64,000 nucleotides of DNA from Cyanobacteria bacterium FACHB-DQ100 (GTDB lineage Bacteria > Cyanobacteriota > Cyanobacteriia > Leptolyngbyales > Leptolyngbyaceae): contig JACJNW010000044.1 of NCBI GenBank assembly GCA_014695195.1, positions 1 to 64,000 on the forward strand, given 5' to 3'. The position numbers and the translations under genes were made by a program. The notes under the pieces are model-generated. The model made no database searches. It was given only the letters and a program-made list of their open reading frames with translations, and was not told the origin of the DNA. Of this stretch, positions 34,507 through 41,815 are shown one piece after another (the stretch's first letter is position 1; each line of letters opens with the position of its first letter).

Positions 34507-35178
34507 ATGAGTGGGAAAATTCTGTTAGCGCTAATTTGGGTGGGGTTTGTTGGGTATGCGTTTACGCTTGCGCCTCCCAATCAGCCGGATACGTTTGAGT
34601 TGATCAAAAATCTTTCAATGGCGAATGTCGCGGGAATTAATCCCTTGATCGTCGCGCTGTTTAATATCATGGGCTTTTTGCCATTGGCGTATGCTTGCAT
34701 TACGTTTTTAGACGGTCGATCGCAAAAGATTCCAGCGTGGCTGTTTACAGCAGCATCCTTTGGAGTGGGTGCGTTTTCGCTGTTGCCATATCTGATCTTT
34801 CGCAAATCCAATCCGACGTTTACCGGACAGAAGAACTGGTTTCTGAAGCTGATGGATTCGCGGATTACAGGCGGCGCGATCGCGCTGGGTGCGATTGGAT
34901 TATTTCTCTATGGTGTGACAAATGGCGATTGGAGTAATTTTGTGCAGCAGTGGCAAACCGATCGATTCATTCATGTGATGAGTTTAGATTTTTGTTTATT
35001 GTGTGGACTATTTCCCGTGTTATTGCAAGATGACATTAAACGACGGGGTTTAGAAAATTCCCAAGCGTTTAGGATTCTGTCATTTCTGCCGTTCTTTGGA
35101 GCGTTGATGTATTTGGTACTGCGTCCACCGACGATCGAACCATCCACTTCTGTGTCCCCTGAAAAAGTCCCGGCATGA
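34507..35178 (+). CDS. Conserved membrane protein, function unknown
   Basis: A 223-residue integral membrane protein with about six hydrophobic segments (near 1-20, 42-65, 75-96, 118-136, 150-170, 182-203). I do not recognise a named family. Notable conserved-looking stretches are NVAGINPLIVALFNIMGFLP and PLAYACITFLDGRSQKIPAW; they remind of cyanobacterial/plastid hypothetical proteins. The end overlaps the phosphopantetheinyl transferase start in an ATGA junction, so the two are co-expressed. No active site can be pointed out. Confidence 0.8.
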   Translation: MSGKILLALIWVGFVGYAFTLAPPNQPDTFELIKNLSMANVAGINPLIVALFNIMGFLPLAYACITFLDGRSQKIPAWLFTAASFGVGAFSLLPYLIFRKSNPTFTGQKNWFLKLMDSRITGGAIALGAIGLFLYGVTNGDWSNFVQQWQTDRFIHVMSLDFCLLCGLFPVLLQDDIKRRGLENSQAFRILSFLPFFGALMYLVLRPPTIEPSTSVSPEKVPA

Positions 35179-35900
35179 ACTGGCAAACTCCACCGGACGA
35201 ATTGAGGCTGGGCGATTCAGAGGTTCACATCTGGCTGACGAACTTAGATGCGATCTCACCCTCATTTGAGATGCTCTCGATCGGTGAACGATCGAGAGCC
35301 GATCGCTTTAAGTTCGAGCAGCATCGACAGCGATTTATTGCAGGGCGGGGATTTCTGCGATCGCTCCTCGGTTGCTATCTCAACACTGATCCCGCAACTT
35401 TAGAATTTGACTATGGCGCCCACGGAAAGCCGTTTCTCAAGCATTCAACCCTTCAGTTTAATCTGGCACATTCACAGCATTTAGCGCTTCATGCTGTCAC
35501 TTACGATCGTGCAGTTGGCATTGATATTGAACAGATTCGAGTGATCGATCAGGTTGAGAGATTAGCGCAACGGTTTTTTCTACCCTCAGAAGCCGAAGCA
35601 GTTCAGACACAGCCTGATTTATTTTTTCAGTATTGGACGTGCAAAGAAGCGTTTCTCAAAGCAACAGGCATCGGGCTTTCAGGGCTGAAAGAGATAGAAA
35701 TTGATCGCTTTCAGCTAAGAAGCATTCCGCCTGAAGCTCGATCGCAACAATGGCAACTGCATCCCATTACAATCAGTGATCAATTTGCAGGCGCGATCGT
35801 GATTGAGCAAAATTGTTCTCAGTTAGACCTGCGCTACTTTCACATTGAAGCGAGTTCAACAGATTTACACGCTTTACGAATTCAGGATTACAGGGAATAA
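35175..35900 (+). CDS. hetI: 4'-phosphopantetheinyl transferase, Sfp/HetI type
   Basis: Transfers 4'-phosphopantetheine from CoA to a conserved Ser of acyl- or peptidyl-carrier proteins. The 241-residue length fits the Sfp group. Motifs are the basic RADRFKFEQHRQRFIAGR (near 37-54), the Mg-binding AVGIDIEQIR (near 113-122) and FFQYWTCKEAFLKATGIGL (near 153-171). Cyanobacteria usually have one such enzyme serving fatty-acid, polyketide and non-ribosomal carriers, and HetI is the name used there. No carrier-protein gene is nearby. It is coupled to the upstream membrane-protein gene. Confidence 0.92.
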   Translation: MNWQTPPDELRLGDSEVHIWLTNLDAISPSFEMLSIGERSRADRFKFEQHRQRFIAGRGFLRSLLGCYLNTDPATLEFDYGAHGKPFLKHSTLQFNLAHSQHLALHAVTYDRAVGIDIEQIRVIDQVERLAQRFFLPSEAEAVQTQPDLFFQYWTCKEAFLKATGIGLSGLKEIEIDRFQLRSIPPEARSQQWQLHPITISDQFAGAIVIEQNCSQLDLRYFHIEASSTDLHALRIQDYRE

Positions 35901-35927
35901 TGGGGCATTCTTTCTCTAGCCCGGATT

Positions 35928-36980
35928 ATGACTTTATCTGCTCAACGATCGCTGAAACACTCGGCGCTTTGCTTCTTACTTTCTGTGCCTGTTTGGTTAA
36001 CGGCTTGCTCGACCGCGCCTCAAACTTCGACCACGACTTCTAGCCCTGCTTCCCCGGTCGCCGCAACAAACGAGAACAAACCTGCAAAGTTTGCTTTAAT
36101 TTTGAGCGCTCCGCCAACAGACAAATCCTGGAACCAAAAAGCCTTTGAAGCTACCCAAGCACTCAAAGCCAAAGGAGTCGAAGTGGCAGTGTCGGAGTCA
36201 GTCTCTAACTCGGATGTCGAACGAGTGCTAAGGCAATATGCAGAAGCGGGATTTACGACGATCGTCGCGCATTCTTTTAACTATGGCGATGCTGTCTTTA
36301 AGGTGGCAAAAGAGTTTCCGAATGTGAACTTTGCTTGGGCAGGTGGGATTAACAAAACTGCGACTAATGTTGCAGACTATGACCAGCCATTTTATCAAGG
36401 CGCTTACTTAGTGGGCATCGTGGCAGCAAAACTCAGCAAGACCGGGAAGCTGGGAGCGCTTTCTGGGTTTGATATTCCCGTGTGTCATGCCATGGGTGAA
36501 GCGATGTTAGCGGGGGCAAAAACCGTTCGTCCGGATGTGACATTGACCAGTGCTGCAGTGGGAGATTGGTACGATGTGGCAAAAGCCAAAGAAGCCGCAT
36601 TATCACAGGCAGAAACTGGGGTAGATTATTGGATCGGCTGTGGACAAGGGCCGACGATCGGGCAAATCGAAGCCGCAAAACAAAAGGGGGGCTATGTCAC
36701 AAGCTACGTCGGCGATATGTCTTCAATGGGCGAAAAAGTCGTTGCAACGAATTTGATTTGGAACTTAGAGCCACTGTTCAGCCGGATGCTCGAAGACACC
36801 AAAGCGAAGAAGTTTGCCAACCAGTATTACAAAATGGGCGTTGCTGACAATGTGGTCAGCGTTGAAGTGAATCCAGCCGTGAAAGATAAAGTGCCGGCTG
36901 ATCAACTCAAGGCGTTAGAAGCGGCTCGCGCCAAGATTGCGTCTAATGAGCTGAAAGTTCCATTTGTGCCGAAGAAATAG
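35928..36980 (+). CDS. BMP-family nucleoside-binding lipoprotein
   Basis: The solute-binding protein of a BMP/Med-type ABC importer (PnrA, YufN relatives), which binds purine nucleosides. The signal peptide ends in a lipobox (LTAC, Cys27), so it is a lipoprotein, followed by a Ser/Thr/Pro linker. The mature domain (about 52-345) has the family stretches SAPPTDKSWNQKAFE, DYDQPFYQGAYLVGIVAAKL, KLGALSGFDIP and VATNLIWNLEPLF. It lies 30 bases upstream of the ATPase gene, with both permeases following. Nucleosides are the expected ligand, but urate-like or modified purines are possible given the Rieske oxygenase at the end of the series. Confidence 0.92.
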   Translation: MTLSAQRSLKHSALCFLLSVPVWLTACSTAPQTSTTTSSPASPVAATNENKPAKFALILSAPPTDKSWNQKAFEATQALKAKGVEVAVSESVSNSDVERVLRQYAEAGFTTIVAHSFNYGDAVFKVAKEFPNVNFAWAGGINKTATNVADYDQPFYQGAYLVGIVAAKLSKTGKLGALSGFDIPVCHAMGEAMLAGAKTVRPDVTLTSAAVGDWYDVAKAKEAALSQAETGVDYWIGCGQGPTIGQIEAAKQKGGYVTSYVGDMSSMGEKVVATNLIWNLEPLFSRMLEDTKAKKFANQYYKMGVADNVVSVEVNPAVKDKVPADQLKALEAARAKIASNELKVPFVPKK

Positions 36981-37009
36981 ACGGTAACTGTTGTTCTAAG
37001 GTGCAGACT

Positions 37010-38491
37010 ATGACTTCCAAATCAGACGCGATCGCAATCGAGATGCGCGGCATCACTAAGCGATTTCCGGGAACGATCGCGAACCAAGCGATCGACTTTA
37101 CGGTAAGAGCAGGTGAGATTCACGCGCTCTTGGGTGAAAACGGTGCGGGTAAAACTACATTGATGAACATTCTCTGTGGACTCTACACGCCAGATCTGGG
37201 AGAAATTCGATTGTTTGGTCAGTCGGTGCAGTTTCGCTCTCCCAAAGCTGCGATTCGTGCTGGAATTGGCATGGTGCATCAACACTTTATGCTGGTTGAG
37301 TCGTTTACTGTGGCTGAGAACATTGTCTTGGGAACGACTCGATCGCTAATGCGAGAACCACCTCAACGCCTTCACACCAGAATTCAAGGTTTAGCGGCTC
37401 AGTATGGCTTGAAGCTTGATCCGGCGGCGAAAGTGTGGCAGTTGTCCGTGGGGGAACAACAGCGCATCGAAATTCTCAAAGCGCTTTATCACAATGCTCG
37501 AATTCTGATCTTGGATGAGCCAACCGCAGTGTTGACTCCACAAGAAGCCGAAGATTTGAGTGCAACATTACGATCGCTCTCTGCTCAAGGAACTACGATT
37601 ATTTTTATCTCACACAAGCTCAAGGAAGTGATGTCCCTGTGCGATCGAGTCACGGTTCTGCGCGATGGGCAGACTGTTGGAACTGTTGTGATCAAGGACT
37701 GTACAGAAAAAGCGTTAGCGCAAATGATGGTCGGACGCGAGGTTGATTTATCACGTAAGTCACAAAGGTCGTCCAAAGCAACCACACCAGCATTAACGCT
37801 AAAAGATGTTTGGGTGATGGGCGATCGAAGTCTTCCAGCATTGCGAGGCATCAATCTAACAGTTCATGCAGGTGAGATCTTGGGGATTGCTGGTGTGGAT
37901 GGGAACGGACAACGAGAACTAGAAGAAGCGATCGTCGGCTTACGAACGGTACAAGGTGAAATTAAGTTAGACGGCAAGTTAGCTCACATTCCCTCGGATC
38001 GCTATTCGATGGGATTGTTAACCGAGTTTTCGATCGCAGAAAACTTCGTTCTTAAAGATATCCAGCATCCGCCGTTTAGCTGGAAAGGTTTACTCCGCCC
38101 ACAGTTGATCTTTAAGAATGCGATCGACCTCATTCAACGGTTTCTCATTCGTACCCCTTCTCCGAATGTTCCTGCTGGAAAATTGTCCGGCGGCAATGCC
38201 CAAAAAGTAGTGTTTGCAAGAGAACTATCTCGCGATCATCAAGTGCTATTAGCAGCACAACCCACACGCGGATTGGACATTGGTGCAACGGAATTTGTAC
38301 ATAGTCAATTGATCGCCCGGCGTGATGCAGGAACGGCTGTTTTATTGATCTCGACTGAGCTTGATGAAGTTATGCGATTAAGCGATCGGATTGCCGTGCT
38401 GTACGAAGGCAAAATTGTCGAAGTTCTGGATGTTGCACAAGCAAATCTCGATCGACTTGGACTATTAATGGCAGGGAGGAACCACGCTTGA
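37010..38491 (+). CDS. Nup/Yuf-type nucleoside importer ATPase
   Basis: The energy-coupling subunit, 493 residues with two ABC domains in tandem (about 10-245 and 260-490) as in NupA, YufO and RbsA. The first has LLGENGAGKTTLMN, LSVGEQQRIEILKAL and ILILDEPTAVLTP. The second has a degenerate Walker A (AGVDGNGQRELEEA) and LSGGNAQKVVFARELSRD with QPTRGLDIGA. The ATG at 37010 has AAGG upstream; an in-frame GTG at 37001 is less likely. The stop overlaps the permease start. Confidence 0.93.
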   Translation: MTSKSDAIAIEMRGITKRFPGTIANQAIDFTVRAGEIHALLGENGAGKTTLMNILCGLYTPDLGEIRLFGQSVQFRSPKAAIRAGIGMVHQHFMLVESFTVAENIVLGTTRSLMREPPQRLHTRIQGLAAQYGLKLDPAAKVWQLSVGEQQRIEILKALYHNARILILDEPTAVLTPQEAEDLSATLRSLSAQGTTIIFISHKLKEVMSLCDRVTVLRDGQTVGTVVIKDCTEKALAQMMVGREVDLSRKSQRSSKATTPALTLKDVWVMGDRSLPALRGINLTVHAGEILGIAGVDGNGQRELEEAIVGLRTVQGEIKLDGKLAHIPSDRYSMGLLTEFSIAENFVLKDIQHPPFSWKGLLRPQLIFKNAIDLIQRFLIRTPSPNVPAGKLSGGNAQKVVFARELSRDHQVLLAAQPTRGLDIGATEFVHSQLIARRDAGTAVLLISTELDEVMRLSDRIAVLYEGKIVEVLDVAQANLDRLGLLMAGRNHA

Positions 38492-39522
38492 ATCTCACGC
38501 TTTCCCGATCAGTTCAACTGAGAGCCTTTGCTCCTTGGATGGGTGGATTGATTGCACTGTTACTGGGCGCTGTGTTGATTCAATTAAGCGGTGCGAATCC
38601 GCTCCAAGCCTACGGGGTTATGCTTGCGGGTGCATTTGGTGGCTTTCGGCAGCTCACTGAAACATTGTTAAAAGCAACGCCACTGTTAATCATTGGGTTG
38701 GGAATGACGATCGCGTTTCGCTGTCGCGTGTGGAACATTGGTGCAGAAGGACAGTATTACATTGGGGCATTGTTGGGAAGCATTGTTGCCCTGAAATTGC
38801 CGGGCTTGAATGCTGTTATTCTAATTCCATTGATGCTAATGGCTGGAATGCTGGGTGGTGTGATTTGGAGCGCGATCGCCGGACTCCTACACCTAAAGCG
38901 CGGCATGAATTTGATTATTTGCACCTTAATGCTGAACTATGTCGGAATTCTGCTGGTGCAATATGCAGCGCGGGTTCCTTTACAGCAACCGGATGGATTT
39001 TTGCCCGAATCGGCTCAGTTTAGTGTTGCAGCTCAGATTCCAACCTTGTTTGGAACCCGATTGCATTTGGGAATGGTTCTGGCGGTGTTGCTGGTGGGTG
39101 GGGTTTACCTGCTGCTGTGGCGGACTCCGCTTGGGTTTCAGCTTCGGGCAGTCGGATCACGCCTAAGTGTGGCACGTTGCGCGGGAATGAAGGTCGATCG
39201 TAGCATTCTCACAGCATTGTTACTGAGTGGCGCGCTCTCAGGACTGGCAGGCATCCTCGAAGTGAGCTACACCTACACGCGGCTAAAAGGAGATATTTCA
39301 GATAGCTATGGATTTAGTGGCATTCTCGTTGCATTGTTGGGTCAACTGCACCCGATCGGCGTTTTGATTGCTGCGGTGTTATTTTCAGCATTAATGGTTG
39401 GGGCACAGTCGCTCAATGTTGTATTGCAAATTCCCGCTTCGGTGGCAGAAGTGATTCAAGCATTAGTGGTGCTGTTTGTGCTGGCGGGTCATGCTATTTC
39501 GCGACAATCTGAATCGGAGTAA
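38488..39522 (+). CDS. Nup/Yuf-type importer permease 1 (TTG start)
   Basis: A membrane subunit (344 aa) of the BMP-type importer, with about eight to nine helices and the BPD_transp_2 signature CRVWNIGAEGQYYIGALLGS (near 76-95). The start codon is TTG at 38488: GGAGG lies eight bases upstream, and the next Met codons are far inside. The TTG overlaps the ATPase stop (TTGA). It works with the permease at 39528. Confidence 0.93.
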   Translation: MNLTLSRSVQLRAFAPWMGGLIALLLGAVLIQLSGANPLQAYGVMLAGAFGGFRQLTETLLKATPLLIIGLGMTIAFRCRVWNIGAEGQYYIGALLGSIVALKLPGLNAVILIPLMLMAGMLGGVIWSAIAGLLHLKRGMNLIICTLMLNYVGILLVQYAARVPLQQPDGFLPESAQFSVAAQIPTLFGTRLHLGMVLAVLLVGGVYLLLWRTPLGFQLRAVGSRLSVARCAGMKVDRSILTALLLSGALSGLAGILEVSYTYTRLKGDISDSYGFSGILVALLGQLHPIGVLIAAVLFSALMVGAQSLNVVLQIPASVAEVIQALVVLFVLAGHAISRQSESE

Positions 39523-39527
39523 GAGCA

Positions 39528-40490
39528 ATGCCGTGGGAACAGATTTTAACCTGGAGTTTTGTCGTCGGTTTGCTGACCGCAGGCATTCGATTAGCAGTGC
39601 CTGTATTGTTAGCGGTGCTTGGAGAAATTATCTCAGAGCGATCGGGCGTGATGAATCTCGGACTCGAAGGTGTGATGCTGGTCGGAGGATTATCGGGATT
39701 CATTGTTGCCTATCAATTAGAGCAAGCCGGGATTAGCGGCGCGGACTGGTTTGGATTGTTCGCAGGGCTATCTGGAGGAGCAATCATGGGGTTGCTGATG
39801 GCGGTTTTAGCGGTTCGATTTAAGACGGATCAAGTGGTGACAGGGGTAACACTCGTATTGCTTGGACAAGGCTTAACTTCATTTGTATTTCGCAAATTTA
39901 GCGCTCTATCTGGGACGCGGGTGAAAGGCTTAGAAGCTTGGGCAATTCCGGGACTCTCAAAGATTCCAGTGATCGGAGATATTCTGTTTAATCACAACGC
40001 GATCGTCTATCTCACGGTGATCTTAGTGATTCTCTGCTCGGTTTTTCTCTTTCGCACCAATTGGGGACTGGCGTTACGTGCAGTGGGAGAAAATCCCGCA
40101 GCCGCAGAAACCTCTGGATTGAACGTCAATCGCATTCGTACTCTTGCGGTGATGGTTGGGTCAGCCTTTGCCGGGTTCGGGGGAGCTGTGCTGACGGTGG
40201 TGCAGCTCAATATCTTTACCGAAGGCATCATTGCGGGGCGGGGCTGGATTGCGATCGCGCTCGTCTTTTTCTCGCGCTGGCAACCGATTTGGGGATTAGT
40301 CGGGGCGGTGTTGTTCGGGGTTGCCGATGCGCTGCAATATCGAATTCAGGCATTCGGGTTAAGGGATCTTCCCTATGAATTTCTATTGATGCTACCGTAT
40401 GTGTTGACGCTGCTCGTCTTGTTACGCGGAACTGTTCGCAGCGATACGCCTGCTGCGTTAGGTGTCCCGTACTTTAAAGGTAAACGGTAA
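39528..40490 (+). CDS. Nup/Yuf-type importer permease 2
   Basis: The second membrane subunit (320 aa), with eight to ten helices and the paired signature ISERSGVMNLGLEGVMLVGG (near 36-55), matching YufQ/NupQ. It has a good ribosome site (GGAGTAAGAGCA before ATG) and a 5-base gap to permease 1. The C-terminal half contains the EAA-like loop RAVGENPAAAETSGLNV. Fifteen bases later the Rieske oxygenase gene starts on the same message. Confidence 0.93.
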   Translation: MPWEQILTWSFVVGLLTAGIRLAVPVLLAVLGEIISERSGVMNLGLEGVMLVGGLSGFIVAYQLEQAGISGADWFGLFAGLSGGAIMGLLMAVLAVRFKTDQVVTGVTLVLLGQGLTSFVFRKFSALSGTRVKGLEAWAIPGLSKIPVIGDILFNHNAIVYLTVILVILCSVFLFRTNWGLALRAVGENPAAAETSGLNVNRIRTLAVMVGSAFAGFGGAVLTVVQLNIFTEGIIAGRGWIAIALVFFSRWQPIWGLVGAVLFGVADALQYRIQAFGLRDLPYEFLLMLPYVLTLLVLLRGTVRSDTPAALGVPYFKGKR

Positions 40491-40505
40491 GCTGGAGAAG
40501 CTCAA

Positions 40506-41519
40506 ATGGTTGGATTGATCGCTGCACCTCAAAAGAACAATCGCTCGATTGAGTCGGTGTTGCTAGATGAATGGTATCCCGTCGCGCGATCGAGCGAAAT
40601 TCAGCCCGGAACAGCGCGATCGGTGCAACTGTTTGAGACGGACTTGGTACTATGGCGCGGTGAAAATACTGGGGTCGTGGCATGGCTCGATCGTTGTCCC
40701 CATCGCAGCGTTAAGCTCTCTCCCGGAACGGTCGAAGCAGATACTTTAGTATGTCCTTATCATGGACTCGCCTTTGATGCTCAAGGGCAATGTGTCAAAG
40801 TTCCAGCGCATCCGAACTATCCCCCGCCCAAGCAAGCCTGCACCACAACCTTCCCGGTACTGGAGCGATATGGCGTAATTTTTGTTTCATTGGGCGATCC
40901 GCCTGCCGATGTTGTCCCTTTTGCAGAATGGGATGATCCAGACTATCGCACTTATCTAAGCGGCGGACACCGATTTCGCTGTAGTGGATTAAGAGCGATC
41001 GAAAACTTTCTGGATGTGGCACATTTGCCGTTTGTTCATGCGGGGATCTTAGGTGTGCCCGAACAGCCTGTGATCGAAGACTACGAAGTTCAGACGATCG
41101 ACACCGGCATTTACATGAGAAACATTCAAATCTGGCAACCTGATCCCGATGGCACAGGCAAAGACGGGATTGCGACCTACGACTATTGGACGCTTCGACC
41201 GTTAATGGTTGCTCTGAAGAAAGAAAGAGCGAGTGGGCAAACAATGGTGCTGCTTTACTGTGTCGCTCCGATTTCCGAAGAAGAGTGTGTCGGATGGATG
41301 TGGGGCGCTTTGAACTATGCTCATCACATTCCAGAAGCAGACCTTGTGGCATTTCAAGACACTGTAATCTTGCAAGATGTCGCGAACCTGGAATCCCACA
41401 ACCCAAAGCGGCTCCCGCTTGATCCGCAGATGGAATTTCATCTGCCGAGCGATCGTGCTTCTTTGGCGTACCGCAAGTGGTTGAAACAGAGCGGTGTCAC
41501 TTATGGAACCGTGCGCTAA
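40506..41519 (+). CDS. Rieske non-haem iron oxygenase alpha subunit
   Basis: A Rieske-type ring-hydroxylating or demethylating mono/dioxygenase (337 aa). The [2Fe-2S] ligands are in RCPHRSVKLSPG (C-x-H) and LVCPYHGLAFD (C-x2-H), at about 64-86. The mononuclear iron motif NFLDVAHLPFVH (NxxDxxHx4H) is at about 163-174. The ribosome site GGAGAAGCTC precedes the ATG. The size and motifs are closest to the vanillate-demethylase/N-demethylase branch. No reductase gene is adjacent, so electrons may come from a ferredoxin. Its place at the end of a nucleoside-type import operon hints at oxidation or N-demethylation of an imported purine. That is inference. Confidence 0.9.
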   Translation: MVGLIAAPQKNNRSIESVLLDEWYPVARSSEIQPGTARSVQLFETDLVLWRGENTGVVAWLDRCPHRSVKLSPGTVEADTLVCPYHGLAFDAQGQCVKVPAHPNYPPPKQACTTTFPVLERYGVIFVSLGDPPADVVPFAEWDDPDYRTYLSGGHRFRCSGLRAIENFLDVAHLPFVHAGILGVPEQPVIEDYEVQTIDTGIYMRNIQIWQPDPDGTGKDGIATYDYWTLRPLMVALKKERASGQTMVLLYCVAPISEEECVGWMWGALNYAHHIPEADLVAFQDTVILQDVANLESHNPKRLPLDPQMEFHLPSDRASLAYRKWLKQSGVTYGTVR

Positions 41520-41652
41520 TTTGAGTTAAATCTATCCACAGATACAAGACAGTAATGCCCTTTTCGATAGATAGTCAAATACGGAGAATCGCGCTATGGG
41601 AAATACATGTGATCTTGCGTCTTAGGAACGCAGATTTATTCATGCTAGAATC

Positions 41653-41697
41653 TTTGCCCTCATCCCCTAACTCCTTCTCTCACTTGGGGGTAAGGAC
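41653..41697. repeat. Degenerate relative of the MITE's internal sequence
   Basis: TTTGCCCTCATCCCCTAACT followed by CCTTCTCTCACTTGGGGGTAA resembles one half of the element at 10372-10518 (reverse complement of 10456-10495), but lacks its terminal repeats. It is a probable fragment of the same repeat family in the 296-bp gap between the Rieske and kinase genes. Confidence 0.5.
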
Positions 41698-41815
41698 GAA
41701 TTAGTCTTGTCATGAGCGCTCTCTTATTGAGTCCCCGTTCCTTAGCGATCAAATTTGCTAACCTTAAAGGCGATCGCTCGTCGATTATTGATGCGAGAAG
41801 ACCAGGATAAATTAA

